51,504 bases of DNA from Clostridia bacterium (GCA_017623615.1 JAGAOT010000015.1:1-51504), one strand, 5' to 3'. Counted from the stretch's first letter, positions 7,929-17,281 are shown. Numbers and translations: made by a program. The notes: generated by a model from the letters alone, not told the origin.

Positions 7929-8636
7929 ATGGTTTTTGCAGCAGTTTTTGCGGGCGGTATCGGCAGCCGAATGGGCAACTCCGACACTCCGAAGCAGTAT
8001 CTTGAGCTTGGCACAAAGCCCGTTATTGTTCACACGATAGAAAAATTCTTTGTTAACGATAAAATTGACGAAATCATTGTACTTTGCCCCAAGGCATGGG
8101 TTGCTCATACGCAGGATTTGGTTAAAAAGCACCTGCCCGAAGGCAAAAAAATAACGGTTATCGCAGGCGGTGCTTCAAGAAACGGCACCCTTGAAAATGC
8201 GATTGATTTCATTGAGAAAAACTATGAAACAAACGAAGAAACCGTTATTGTTACCCACGATGCGGTAAGACCCTTCCTCACCCACAGAATTATTGAGGAA
8301 AATGTTGCAGCAGCCCTTGAATACGGCGCATGCGACACGGTTATCCCCGCAACGGACACAATCGTTGAAAGCCAAAACGGAGAAATGATTTCAACAATTC
8401 CCGACCGCAGCAAAATGTATCAGGGTCAGACCCCGCAGTCCTTCCGCTTAAAGGAGCTTGCAAGAGTTCTTTCAAGCCTCACGGAGGATGAAAAAGCAAT
8501 TCTCACCGACGCCTGCAAGATATTTTCCATCAAAAACAAGGATGTTTTTATGGTTCAGGGCGAGGTATTCAACATCAAAATCACTTATCCCTATGACCTC
8601 AAGGTAGCTCACACTCTTTTGGGAACTGCCGATTAA
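7929..8636 (+). CDS. tarI: Cytidylyltransferase, TarI (ribitol-5-phosphate) or IspD type
   Basis: The protein has 235 residues. The N-terminal CTP-binding loop AAVFAGGIGSRMG and PKQYLELG (from residue 21), HDAVRPF near 115 and GQTPQSF near 165 define the IspD/TarI superfamily. TarI makes CDP-ribitol from CTP and ribitol 5-phosphate; IspD makes CDP-methylerythritol. The next gene is a TarJ-like alcohol dehydrogenase and the surroundings are teichoic-acid genes, so TarI is favoured. Sequence alone cannot exclude IspD. RBS AAAGGATGA is 7 bases upstream of ATG 7929. Confidence 0.85.
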   Translation: MVFAAVFAGGIGSRMGNSDTPKQYLELGTKPVIVHTIEKFFVNDKIDEIIVLCPKAWVAHTQDLVKKHLPEGKKITVIAGGASRNGTLENAIDFIEKNYETNEETVIVTHDAVRPFLTHRIIEENVAAALEYGACDTVIPATDTIVESQNGEMISTIPDRSKMYQGQTPQSFRLKELARVLSSLTEDEKAILTDACKIFSIKNKDVFMVQGEVFNIKITYPYDLKVAHTLLGTAD

Positions 8637-8656
8637 TTTGAAAGGCAAGGATTCAG

Positions 8657-9678
8657 ATGATTAATTCAGTATACAGGCTCATCGCACCGGGCATGATTGA
8701 AGTTGCCTGCACGGAGCCGGATATAAAAAACAGCGTTATTTTGCGCCCGCTTTACCTTTCCGTCTGCAAGGCGGACCAACGCTATTATCTGGGCAGAAGA
8801 AGCCGCGAAGCGCTCAAAGCCAAGCTGCCCATGGCACTTATCCACGAATGCGTTGCAAAGGTTGTTTTTGACCCGACGGGCAATTTTAAGCCGGGCGATT
8901 TGGTTGTTCCCGTGCCCAACACTCCCATGGAGGAGGACGAGGTTATTGCGGAAAACTACCGCATTTCAAGCCGCTTCTGCTCCAGCGGATATGACGGCTT
9001 TTTGAGGGACTATATTGACATATCCCCCGACAGACTGGTTAAAGTGCCCGACGGCGTTGACCTGCGCATTGCTTCCTTTGCGGAGCTTATCAGCGTTGCG
9101 GTGCACGCGGTAACACGCTTTGAAAAATTTGCTCACAAAAGAAAAAATTCAATCGGAATCTGGGGTGACGGCAACGTCGGCTTCATAACCGCGCTCGTTT
9201 TAAAGGCTCTTTATCCCAACACAAAGCTTTATGTTTTCGGCACGGTTTATGAAAAGCTTGCATATTTTGCTTTTGCGGATGGCGCATATCATGTTGACCA
9301 TGTTCCCGCCGATTTGAAGATAGACCACGCGTTTGAATGCGTCGGCGGTGAGGGCTCACGCTTTGCAATCGCCCAAATCATTGACATGATTAACCCCGAA
9401 GGCTCGGTTGGTCTTATGGGTGTCAGCGAAAGATTTGTTGACATCAACACAAGAATGGTGCTTGAAAGAGGGCTTAACCTTTTCGGCTCAAGCCGCAGCG
9501 GCGTTGACGATTTCAAGCGCACAATGGAGCTTCTTGAAAGAATCCCAAGCTTGCCGCCTATCTTGAAAACCTTATAGGCGAGGTTGTTGAGGTTAAATCA
9601 ATCCCCGACATTCACAAGGCATTTGCTATTGATATAAGCCGCAACTTCGGCAAAACCGTTATCAAATGGGAGAAATAA
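8657..9678 (+). pseudogene. tarJ: TarJ-like ribitol-5-phosphate dehydrogenase, frameshifted near its 3' end
   Basis: The first 306 codons (8657-9577) encode a medium-chain dehydrogenase of the TarJ type with a Rossmann motif IGIWGDGNVGF near residue 174. The frame then reads ERIPSLPPILKTL and stops. In the -1 frame the sequence continues without interruption from about 9540 to TAA 9676-9678, reading NPKLAAYLENLIGEVVEV and ending GKTVIKWEK, as TarJ proteins do. One missing base near 9540-9546 (AAGAATCCC where AAGAAATCCC would restore the frame) explains it. It may be a sequencing or assembly deletion, a true recent mutation or a frameshift site. The enzyme would reduce ribulose 5-phosphate to ribitol 5-phosphate with NADPH, feeding TarI. 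Confidence 0.85.
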
Positions 9679-9685
9679 AGTTCTT

Positions 9686-10960
9686 ATGAAAATATCGGTT
9701 ATAATTCCCGCATACAACAGCGAGAGATTCCTTACCGAAACTCTCGACTGTCTGCTGGGACAAACCCTTAAGGATATTCAAATTATAATTGTCAACGACG
9801 GCTCAACGGACAGCACGGCGGATATAATCGCTGAATATGCCGCAAAAAACGCTAACATTCTGCCTGTTTATCAGGAGAATGCGGGTGTATCCGCCGCAAG
9901 AAACAACGGCATAAGCCGCGCAGAGGGCAAATACACAATCTTTGTTGACAGCGACGATTTGCTCTCTCCCGATGCGCTTGAAGTGATATATAATTCGCTT
10001 GAAGAAAACGGGGCAGACCTTGCAATTTGCCGCACGATGCGCTTCGGCTACGGCGGAGAGGAATATAACCCCATTGTTGATTCGCTTGCAAAAGAAAAGG
10101 TTATCGACTGCTTTGACAAACGTCTGCTTTGGAATTTTTTGATAAGCAACAAATGCTTCAAAACGGAGCTTCTCAAGAAAAGCGGCATTCTCTTTCCTCC
10201 CCTGCGCTACAGCGAGGACGGCGCATTCACCATGCAGTTTATATACGCTGCAAAGCCGAAAATAACGGGTGCTTACGGTGCGGTTTTCAAATACCGCCGC
10301 CACACGCCGAGCGAGGGCTTTTCCGTCAGTCAAAGCATCAGCGGTGAGCTTGTCAGCCACTTTTTGCAGTCGCTTGATATTGTTTATAAAGCCGCAGAAA
10401 AGGTAACTGACAACGGCGATTATCTGCAGGAAATCCTTTGCAAAACCTATTTTGCGCTCATAAACGAATTTTATCGCATCCTTTGGCGCGCGGATAACGA
10501 AACGCTGAAATTCATCGGCGAAAACTGCCGCGAATTAAAATCGCGAATGACTGCGGAAGCCTTCAAAAAATGTGCGAATACTCAAAAAGACCTCGGCAGC
10601 CCGATTTTTGACAGAAACGAAATTGCCGAAAATCCCTTTGTCAGCATTATCGCAAAGGATTGCTCCGAAGAATTTATCGGCTCGCTTTATGCGCAGTCCA
10701 TGCCGATTTTTGAATTGATAACGGCAAGCAAAAACATGCCCGACTGCGAAAACATACAGCAGCTTTCGTCCGATGGCTTCAAAAGAGCTGCGAAGAAAGC
10801 GGCAAAAGGCAAAATTACCGTTGTTTTAAACGGCAAAAAGCCGCTTGACTCTCGCTTTTTAAAGGTTGTTTCGCTTTTAAAGCGTTCACCTAAATTCGGC
10901 ATATTCCCGAATTTTATAATCAAAATCGGTGCGATGCTGTTTTTAAAAATCAAAAAATAA
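9686..10960 (+). CDS. Glycosyltransferase family 2 with long C-terminal extension
   Basis: The protein has 424 residues. The first 210 are a GT-A domain: ISVIIPAYNSERFL, VNDGSTDST, NAGVSAARNNGI, and the metal-binding VDSDDLL near residue 91. The glycan transferred is unknown. The C-terminal half (about 215-424) is less familiar, contains a second short region resembling the GT start (NPFVSIIAKD near 314), and ends with a hydrophobic basic tail that may touch the membrane. It follows the frameshifted tarJ by 7 bases, with no good Shine-Dalgarno, and precedes the phosphotransferase gene by 3 bases. Confidence 0.86.
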   Translation: MKISVIIPAYNSERFLTETLDCLLGQTLKDIQIIIVNDGSTDSTADIIAEYAAKNANILPVYQENAGVSAARNNGISRAEGKYTIFVDSDDLLSPDALEVIYNSLEENGADLAICRTMRFGYGGEEYNPIVDSLAKEKVIDCFDKRLLWNFLISNKCFKTELLKKSGILFPPLRYSEDGAFTMQFIYAAKPKITGAYGAVFKYRRHTPSEGFSVSQSISGELVSHFLQSLDIVYKAAEKVTDNGDYLQEILCKTYFALINEFYRILWRADNETLKFIGENCRELKSRMTAEAFKKCANTQKDLGSPIFDRNEIAENPFVSIIAKDCSEEFIGSLYAQSMPIFELITASKNMPDCENIQQLSSDGFKRAAKKAAKGKITVVLNGKKPLDSRFLKVVSLLKRSPKFGIFPNFIIKIGAMLFLKIKK

Positions 10961-10963
10961 CCG

Positions 10964-12115
10964 TTGGTGTTAATTTTGAAAAAGCTTTTTTATTCTTTAT
11001 ATGCCCTTTTTTTCAACATAAGCAGAATTTTTCCCGTTAAACAAAACAGAATTGCGTTTGTTGCTCCGCACAACGGCGGCAGCGGCGATTCGCTGGGCAC
11101 TCTGCGCAGTTATATTGAAAAAAAAGGCGGATATGATACAGTAACCATCTCCGCAAGGGACCTGAAGCTTGATTTTTCGGGCATAGGTGCCCTTGCCTCA
11201 TCCTGCCTTAAAGCGGCGGGATTTTTCACTTTAAAGGCAAAGGCTCTTGCCACTTCCAAATATGTTTTTCTCAATGACAATTTTATGCCGATGGCATCGC
11301 TCAAATTCAGCCCCGAAGCGGTTGTTACACAGCTTTGGCACGCCGAGGGAGCGTTCAAAAAATTCGGGCTTTCCGCTCCGCTGACTTCTGAGGTTGCCGC
11401 GCGTGAAAAGAAATGCTCCGAAAAGCTTACATACATAGTCTGCTCATCAAAAAACGTTGTTCCTTTATATGCCGAGGCTTTCGGGGTAGAACAAAGCAAA
11501 ATATTGCCGCTCGGCGCACCGAGAATAGATTCACTCCTCGCCGAAAAAGACGTTACTGCTCTGCGTGAGGAATTTGACAAAAAGCATCCCGAATGCAAGG
11601 GCAAAAAGCTTGTGCTTTATGCTCCCACATTCCGCGACAGCCCCGAGGCTAACAAAAAGCTTCTTGACAACATTGACATGGCTGCCTTTAATCGCGAATT
11701 GGGTGATGAATACAGCCTGCTTGTAAAGCTTCACCCGCAAATCAATGCGGGCGTTACCGCCAAAGGCACGGTTGACGTTACACAAAGCCACGATATCGGC
11801 GATTTAACGCTCATATGCGACATGCTTATAACCGATTATTCCTCGGCTTGCATGGATTTTGCCCTGCTCTCAAAGCCCTGCGTTTTCTTTGCGTTTGACC
11901 TTGAGGAATACGAAAAAGAGCGTTCTTTCTATTTTGACTATGAAAGCTATGTGCCCGGTGCGGTTGCAATGGATTTTTCCGAAGTTATCGAGGCAATAAA
12001 AAATCCCCGAGCCGACGAAGAAAAACTCCGCCGATTCAGGGAATTTAATTTTGATTATGCCGACTGCGAAAACTGCCGCAGAATATACAATTATATTATT
12101 TCAGCCAATTTTTGA
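10964..12115 (+). CDS. CDP-glycerol/CDP-ribitol phosphotransferase (TagB/TagF/TarL family)
   Basis: The protein has 383 residues. It shows the teichoic-acid polymerase hallmarks: TQLWHAEGAFKKFG near residue 125, LPLGAPRID, VLYAPTFRD, KLHPQ, and ITDYSSACMDFAL near 285, which binds the CDP-polyol phosphate. It transfers glycerol- or ribitol-phosphate to the growing wall polymer at the inner membrane face. The hydrophobic N-terminus probably associates with the membrane. The start is uncertain: TTG 10964, GTG 10967 and TTG 10976 are all possible and none has a strong RBS. The 3' end overlaps the convergent homologue by 20 bases. Confidence 0.88.
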   Translation: MVLILKKLFYSLYALFFNISRIFPVKQNRIAFVAPHNGGSGDSLGTLRSYIEKKGGYDTVTISARDLKLDFSGIGALASSCLKAAGFFTLKAKALATSKYVFLNDNFMPMASLKFSPEAVVTQLWHAEGAFKKFGLSAPLTSEVAAREKKCSEKLTYIVCSSKNVVPLYAEAFGVEQSKILPLGAPRIDSLLAEKDVTALREEFDKKHPECKGKKLVLYAPTFRDSPEANKKLLDNIDMAAFNRELGDEYSLLVKLHPQINAGVTAKGTVDVTQSHDIGDLTLICDMLITDYSSACMDFALLSKPCVFFAFDLEEYEKERSFYFDYESYVPGAVAMDFSEVIEAIKNPRADEEKLRRFREFNFDYADCENCRRIYNYIISANF

Positions 12116-13214
12116 TGATTTCAACCGCTCTTTCGGTTGAGTGACCGTCACATGCATCAATCTGCTCGCTTTTGAATTTTTGGATTCTTTCAGCGGGCGG
12201 ATTTTCTTTTGCTCCGCGCACTTTTTCGAGCAGCTCCGCGCCGTTTGTTATCATATCACCCGGCAGTCCGTCGGGGAAATCAAGATAAAACCCGCGCTCA
12301 TACTCTTTATAATCGGGGCAATAGAAAACCGTGGGAACATCAAGCAGACACGCATCATAAATAACAGAGGAATAGTCCGTTATCATAACATCGCAGGCGG
12401 CGGTCAAAGCAAGTGTGGATTCACCGGTAAGGTCGATAACGTTGGGATATTCGCCGTTTTCAAAGCGATAATCCATGATTGGGTGGCGGCAAATGACAAA
12501 AATCTCGTCGTCATTCATCGCTTTGCTCATTTCGCTCCAATCAATTTCGGAGTTATATACTTTCCGTACGCCGTTATTTTCTCTGAATGTGGGGCAATAA
12601 AGATAGATTTTTTTTCCTGCAAACTGCGGATGTTTTTCAAAAATTCCGTTTCGCATTTCGGGGGCATCACGAAGAAGCTTGTCCGTCCTCGGCAAGCCGA
12701 TTGGCAGGCAGATATCCTCGCTTATGCCAAACGCACCCGCATAGCTTTTGCGGCACGCTTCCGACGTTACGGCAACTGCGGAATACTGCGAATGGGTTGA
12801 CCTCTCTTCAGCGGGTGTGAGAAGCGACGGCGCATCAAGCCCGAATTTTTTAAAAGCTCCGCATGCATGCCAAATCTGAAACAGCTTTTGTCCCTTGCGA
12901 AGCTTGATTGCCCTCATGTAGCGCACATAGTCATCCGTCACGATAACCCTGCTTGTCAGTAAATAATAATAAGCAAGGGGCTTGATTTTAACGGAATGGG
13001 GCAGCTTATGCGCAAAAACAACTTTTTTTGCATCAAGCGCATCATAAACCGCCTTTGCGTTGTCAAGCAGTCTGCCGTCTGCGCGGATTGTGTAAAACAA
13101 AACTACGTTGCGCATTGGCAGAATGCGGCAAAATGCGCACCACGTTCTGTTAAGAAAAACAAGTATTTTTCGCCTTGTTTTGACGTTCAATATTTTTTTG
13201 AGCAGATTTTTCAT
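12096..13214 (-). CDS. CDP-glycerol/CDP-ribitol phosphotransferase, second copy, convergent
   Basis: The protein has 372 residues and is homologous to its convergent neighbour: FQIWHACGAFKKFGLDAPS, LPIGLPRTD, YCPTFRENN, CRHPIMDY and ITDYSSVIYDA are in the same order. Two members with different tails suggest a primase/polymerase or linker/main-chain division of labour as in TagB/TagF (inference). The start is ATG at 13212-13214 with GGAGGG upstream on the minus strand (complement of 13220-13225). Its 5' end lies 37 bases past the tRNA-Gln terminator, so it may depend on read-through from the strong tRNA promoter; I see no other promoter. Confidence 0.88.
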   Translation of the reverse strand: MKNLLKKILNVKTRRKILVFLNRTWCAFCRILPMRNVVLFYTIRADGRLLDNAKAVYDALDAKKVVFAHKLPHSVKIKPLAYYYLLTSRVIVTDDYVRYMRAIKLRKGQKLFQIWHACGAFKKFGLDAPSLLTPAEERSTHSQYSAVAVTSEACRKSYAGAFGISEDICLPIGLPRTDKLLRDAPEMRNGIFEKHPQFAGKKIYLYCPTFRENNGVRKVYNSEIDWSEMSKAMNDDEIFVICRHPIMDYRFENGEYPNVIDLTGESTLALTAACDVMITDYSSVIYDACLLDVPTVFYCPDYKEYERGFYLDFPDGLPGDMITNGAELLEKVRGAKENPPAERIQKFKSEQIDACDGHSTERAVEIIKNWLK

Positions 13215-13247
13215 AAAATCCCTCCGAGAAAAATAAAACAACAGTTG

Positions 13248-13278
13248 AAAAAAGACCTTGTCGATTGACAAGGTCTTT
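13248..13278 (-). terminator. Intrinsic terminator after tRNA-Gln(CUG)
   Basis: A 12-bp perfect stem (13251-13262 with 13267-13278) has a 4-nt loop, and on the minus strand runs into six T residues (complement of 13248-13253). It ends the tRNA-Gln transcript just before the minus-strand phosphotransferase gene. Confidence 0.88.
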
Positions 13279-13280
13279 AT

Positions 13281-13354
13281 TGGCTGGGGAATAGGGATTC
13301 GAACCCCAACAAACAGAGTCAGAGTCTGTCGTGCTACCGTTACACTATTCCCCA
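13281..13354 (-). tRNA. tRNA-Gln (anticodon CUG)
   Basis: The minus strand folds into a full cloverleaf. The 7-bp acceptor stem is TGGGGAA with TTCCCCA, the discriminator is G, and CCA is encoded. The anticodon arm ACAGA-CTCTGAC-TCTGT presents CTG, which reads the CAG glutamine codon. The T arm contains GGTTCGAATCC. A TTGACA-N16-TATAAT promoter lies upstream and a terminator follows, so it is a single-gene unit. Confidence 0.96.
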
Positions 13355-13384
13355 ATGTAACTCGCGTGTGGGCTACGGATATAT

Positions 13385-13412
13385 ATTATACACGCTTTAA
13401 TAAAAATGTCAA
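13385..13412 (-). promoter_or_regulatory. Promoter of tRNA-Gln(CUG)
   Basis: On the minus strand TTGACA (complement of 13407-13412) and TATAAT (complement of 13385-13390) are 16 bases apart. Transcription should start about 20 bases before the mature tRNA 5' end. It may also feed the phosphotransferase gene downstream by read-through. Confidence 0.85.
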
Positions 13413-13475
13413 TATAAATTTTAACATTTTTTTGGGATTTTTTGTTTTTTATTTTAGGGCTAATCTGCCTTACTA

Positions 13476-13504
13476 TTGAAAACAAAGCCCCGATACTGTA
13501 TAAT
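13476..13504 (+). promoter_or_regulatory. Promoter of the M20 peptidase-rhamnosidase operon
   Basis: TTGAAA at 13476-13481 and TATAAT at 13499-13504 are 17 bases apart. The expected start is near 13511, about 50 nt before the ATG at 13562. Confidence 0.8.
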
Positions 13505-13561
13505 GTATCCGATAATAATTTGATTATGCAAAAAAGGCAAAAGATAAAGGATGCGAATAGA

Positions 13562-14983
13562 ATGGAAATTATTTTAATCATTCTTGCCGTTTTTTTCGCC
13601 GCTCTTGTGTTTAACACGGTTAAATGCAAGGCAAAATCGCGAAAACTCGGCAAAGAAAAAATTCATTACTCCGAAAACGAACAAATCGAATATGCGCAAA
13701 AGCTTGCCGAAATGATAAAATGCGAAACAGTATCCGTAAAAGGCAGTTATGACGACACGGAGTTTGCAAAGCTTCGCAAAACCGTTGAGGAGCTTTTTCC
13801 GCTTGTTCATAAAAAAGCGGAAAGAATGATTTTCGGCGATGACTGCTGGATTTATAAGCTTGAGGGCAAAGACAAATCCAGAAACATCATGCTCATGTCG
13901 CATCACGATGTTGTTGCAGCAAATGGCGAATGGAAGCATCCGCCGTTTGGCGGCGAAATTGCCGGCGGCGCAATATGGGGCAGAGGCACGGTAGATACCA
14001 AAACCTCGCTGTTTGCCGAGTTTGAGGCATTGGAGGAGCTTTTGAGCGAAGGCTTTGTGCCCGAATGCAATCTTTACATCGGCTCATCGTGCAATGAAGA
14101 AATTTTCGGCAACGGCATTCCCCTTGCAGTTGAATATTTCAAAAAGCAGGGTATCGAATTTGAAACCGTGCTTGACGAAGGCGGCGGAATAATCGACCCT
14201 CCCCTCGGCGGGATTGACTGCAAATGCGCCATGATTGCAACCCACGAAAAAGGCAGACACACTTTAATCTGCACCGCAAAGCAAAACGGCGCGGGCAAGG
14301 CATTCACCATTGAGAAAAAAACGCCCGTTGTGCGCATGGCTTCGTTTATTGCCGAGGTCAGCAGAAAAAAGATTTTTAAAACCGCGCTTTATCCGGTTGT
14401 TAAAAAAATGCTGACTGACCTTGCGCCCTATACCCCGCTCCCCCTGCGTTTTCCGCTTTCAAACCTTTGGCTTTTCGGCGGAATAATCAAAGCCGTTGTG
14501 CCAAAAATCAATTCGCAGGCTTCATCTATGCTGGGTACAACCTTCACCTTCACCGATATAAAAGGCTCAACCCGCGATAAGGAATGCACCTCAACCGCAT
14601 ATTTCCGTTTTATCGATGATGCGGATTTTAAGGCGGATTTGGAAAAATTCAAAAAAATCGCTGAAAAGCACGGCATTGAGCTCCGAGAGGGCGAGGGAAA
14701 CGAAAGCTATATCCCCGCCGATATGGCACACAAGGGATATAAATATACCCGCGAATGCGTAGCGGAAATTTTCCCGCATGCCGCATGCGCACCTTATCTG
14801 CTCCCCGCAGGCACGGATGCAAGGCATATGACCGAAATCTGCAAATGTGCGCTCCGCTTTGCTCCGATTGAAATGAACACCCAACAGTTTGACAGCGTTC
14901 ACAACGAAAACGAAAATATTTCCGTAAAAGCCGTTGCAAACGCGGTAGCATTCTATAAATATTACATAAGGAACTATAAATAA
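13562..14983 (+). CDS. M20 family metallopeptidase (carboxypeptidase S/PM20D1-like), membrane-anchored
   Basis: The protein has 473 residues. One N-terminal hydrophobic segment (2-20) without a clear cleavage site suggests a membrane anchor. The M20 zinc site is visible: MSHHDVV near 111, GRGTVDTK near 140 (bridging aspartate), and SCNEEIFG near 177, where the glutamate pair supplies catalysis and a ligand, with a late histidine in SVHNENE. An unusually long insert carries the dimerisation domain, as in yeast CPS-type enzymes. It cleaves amino-acid or acyl-amide bonds; the substrate is unknown. ATG 13562 follows AAAGGA by 11 bases. Its stop overlaps the next start (TAATG), so the rhamnosidase is translationally coupled. 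Confidence 0.88.
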   Translation: MEIILIILAVFFAALVFNTVKCKAKSRKLGKEKIHYSENEQIEYAQKLAEMIKCETVSVKGSYDDTEFAKLRKTVEELFPLVHKKAERMIFGDDCWIYKLEGKDKSRNIMLMSHHDVVAANGEWKHPPFGGEIAGGAIWGRGTVDTKTSLFAEFEALEELLSEGFVPECNLYIGSSCNEEIFGNGIPLAVEYFKKQGIEFETVLDEGGGIIDPPLGGIDCKCAMIATHEKGRHTLICTAKQNGAGKAFTIEKKTPVVRMASFIAEVSRKKIFKTALYPVVKKMLTDLAPYTPLPLRFPLSNLWLFGGIIKAVVPKINSQASSMLGTTFTFTDIKGSTRDKECTSTAYFRFIDDADFKADLEKFKKIAEKHGIELREGEGNESYIPADMAHKGYKYTRECVAEIFPHAACAPYLLPAGTDARHMTEICKCALRFAPIEMNTQQFDSVHNENENISVKAVANAVAFYKYYIRNYK

Positions 14984-17238
14984 TGAACGAATATGCTTGG
15001 CAGGGCCGCTGGATTGGCGGCGATATGACGGTTGAAGACCGATTTGCTCCGATTTTCAAAAAGGAGTTTGAAGTTGCAACAGAAATAAAGAAAGCTGAAA
15101 TCCGTATTTGCGGGCTTGGTCTTTTTGAACTGAAAATCAACGGCAGTCTGCCCGATGACTCGGTTTTGAATCCCGCACACACGCAATACAGCCGGACCGT
15201 GCTTTACAGAGAATTTGACATTGCGAATTTGCTTTGCATCGGCAAAAACGAACTAACCGTTGAGCTTGGCAACAGCTTTTTCAATGACATGACTTATGTC
15301 TGGAACTGGAACAATGCTTCATGGCGCGCGGCGCCAAAGCTGATTGCCGATTTGTGCATTGAATACACAAACGGTAAAACTCAAACCGTCAAAACCGATG
15401 AAACATGGCTTGTTACGCTTGACGGACCGATAACCGCAAACAGCATTTATCTTGGCGAAACTTATGATGCAAGGCGCACGGAATTTACATGGCGCAATGC
15501 AAAAGAGGTTGAAGCACCCAAAGGCGTTCTTAAGCCGCAGGAAATGCCGCCGATAAGAAGAATTGCCGAGTTTAAGCCCAAGGAGATTAGGCGCGCGGCA
15601 AACGGAAGCTATATTGTCACCGCGCCCGAAATGATTACCGGTTGGGCAAAAATCGCGCTCAACACGCCCGACGGCACCCAAACGGTTATCACCTATAACG
15701 AAAGGCTGACCGATGACGGCTATGTGAGAAAAATCGGCAAAATGGAGGGGCGCGACGGCAACTGGTGGCCCGAGGGCTATATTCAGCAGGATTGCTTTAT
15801 CAGCAACGGCAACACGTTTGCGTTTGAACCGAAATTCAGCTACAAGGGCTTCAGATATATTCAGATTGATAACGGCGGCGACCTTTGCGCAGACGACATA
15901 ACGCTTTACCGCGTTGCAAACGACGTTGAGATTATCTCGGATTTTTCATGCTCAAACGAGCTTGTCAACAAGCTCCATGCGCTCATGCGCCGCACGATGC
16001 TCAACAATTTTCAGAGCAAACCGACAGATACCCCTGTTTGGGAGAAAAACGGCTGGCTGGGCGATGCCAACTGCGCCCTGCACTCAATGATGCTGAACTT
16101 TGACATGAGCAGCTATATGGCGAGCTTTGTTGACATTATGGACGACTGCTTCCGTGAATACGGCAGCGTGCCCGTTATAGTGCCTTCGGCAGACTGGAGC
16201 ACGGAAAACTCCCCCGTCTGGAACACAATCTTCGTTTTCGCGGCGGAAGCCTTGCTTGATTACTGCGATAAAAAAGACTATGTGAGCCGCCTTTATCCCG
16301 ACCTTAAGGCATTCGCCGAAAAAGATATCGAAGCTCTCGCGGCGCAGGATTGGGTATGGGGTGTCAGCGGTCTTGCCGATTGGCTTGCACCCATAGGCGA
16401 TGAGGGCATGGACATTGACCCCAACGCCTCCGAGGGCGCGGAAATCTGCGGCACGGCGTTCATTTATGCAATGCTCAAATCCGTCAGCCGCATTGCCGAA
16501 AAGCTCGGCAAAAGCTCGGATATCAAAGCATATGAGGCGGCGGCTGAAAAGATTTACTGCGCATTCAATCAAAAATTCTTTAACGCCGATTTAAGCATAT
16601 ACGAAACAACATTCTGGAGCCAAAGAGGTCTGCGGACAAAATACAGACAAACCTCCAACCTTTTGCCGCTGGCATTCGGGCTTGTTCCCGAAGAACACAA
16701 AAAAGCGGTTGCCGAAAATCTTGTGAACGATATCATTTGTAAAGGTTATCACCTTGACACAGGCTGCACGGGCACAAGGTTTGTTCTGCCCGTTTTGTTT
16801 GACTGCGGGTATTCCGATGTTGCCTATAAGGTGCTTACGCAAACAACCTATCCGAGCTGGGGCTATTGGATTGAAAGCGGCGCGGACTCCGCGTGGGAAA
16901 GCTGGGAGCCCGCAACGCGCTCGGAAAACCACTATTTCCTCGGCACCTTTGACGAGGCACTTTATACCCATATCGCGGGAATACGCAATATCTGCGAGGG
17001 CTACCAAAAATTCAGCATCTGCCCCGCACTTGAATGCGGGCTTAGCTTTGCAAAAGCCTGCATCAAATCGCCTCTCGGCGCGGTTAAATGCGAATGGAAA
17101 AGGCTCGAAAGCGGAGCATTCACCGTTGAGGTTGAAATCCCCGACGGCGCAACGGCAGATATATGCCTTGTTGCAAACGCCCAAACAATCAAAACCGTTT
17201 GCACGGGCGGAAAATACTTTTGGGAATTGGCGATTTGA
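14983..17238 (+). CDS. Alpha-L-rhamnosidase-like glycoside hydrolase, GH78
   Basis: The protein has 751 residues and no signal peptide, so it should act in the cytoplasm. The N-terminal part has two beta-sandwich domains (WIGG near 9, YKGFRYIQIDNGG near 285). The (alpha/alpha)6 catalytic domain begins near residue 335 with PTDTPVWEKNGWLGDAN, the GH78 motif holding the general-acid region; WGYWIESGADSAWESWEP near 625 holds the second catalytic glutamate. It should release terminal L-rhamnose from rhamnosides. The usual RDERLGW segment reads WEKNGWL here, so specificity may differ. It is coupled to the M20 peptidase by a 1-base overlap. Confidence 0.9.
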   Translation: MNEYAWQGRWIGGDMTVEDRFAPIFKKEFEVATEIKKAEIRICGLGLFELKINGSLPDDSVLNPAHTQYSRTVLYREFDIANLLCIGKNELTVELGNSFFNDMTYVWNWNNASWRAAPKLIADLCIEYTNGKTQTVKTDETWLVTLDGPITANSIYLGETYDARRTEFTWRNAKEVEAPKGVLKPQEMPPIRRIAEFKPKEIRRAANGSYIVTAPEMITGWAKIALNTPDGTQTVITYNERLTDDGYVRKIGKMEGRDGNWWPEGYIQQDCFISNGNTFAFEPKFSYKGFRYIQIDNGGDLCADDITLYRVANDVEIISDFSCSNELVNKLHALMRRTMLNNFQSKPTDTPVWEKNGWLGDANCALHSMMLNFDMSSYMASFVDIMDDCFREYGSVPVIVPSADWSTENSPVWNTIFVFAAEALLDYCDKKDYVSRLYPDLKAFAEKDIEALAAQDWVWGVSGLADWLAPIGDEGMDIDPNASEGAEICGTAFIYAMLKSVSRIAEKLGKSSDIKAYEAAAEKIYCAFNQKFFNADLSIYETTFWSQRGLRTKYRQTSNLLPLAFGLVPEEHKKAVAENLVNDIICKGYHLDTGCTGTRFVLPVLFDCGYSDVAYKVLTQTTYPSWGYWIESGADSAWESWEPATRSENHYFLGTFDEALYTHIAGIRNICEGYQKFSICPALECGLSFAKACIKSPLGAVKCEWKRLESGAFTVEVEIPDGATADICLVANAQTIKTVCTGGKYFWELAI

Positions 17239-17258
17239 AACTGCACAAAACTGATTTT

Positions 17259-17281
17259 CCCTGCGATTTGTGAATCGTCCC
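17259..17281. repeat. Degenerate REP-like palindrome
   Basis: The minus strand reads GGGACGATTCACAAATCGC, close to the arm of the better-preserved REP-like element at 42405-42473, and the same CTGCACAAA motif lies nearby at 17241-17249. It appears to be an eroded copy in opposite orientation. Confidence 0.5.

Noticed and set aside
7929-8636. Assignment as IspD of the isoprenoid pathway
   Set aside because: Not excluded, but the adjacent TarJ-like gene and teichoic-acid neighbours make TarI the better call.
13215-13355. N-terminal extension of the minus-strand phosphotransferase through the tRNA-Gln
   Set aside because: It would translate the tRNA and its terminator; ATG 13214 has an excellent GGAGGG RBS.
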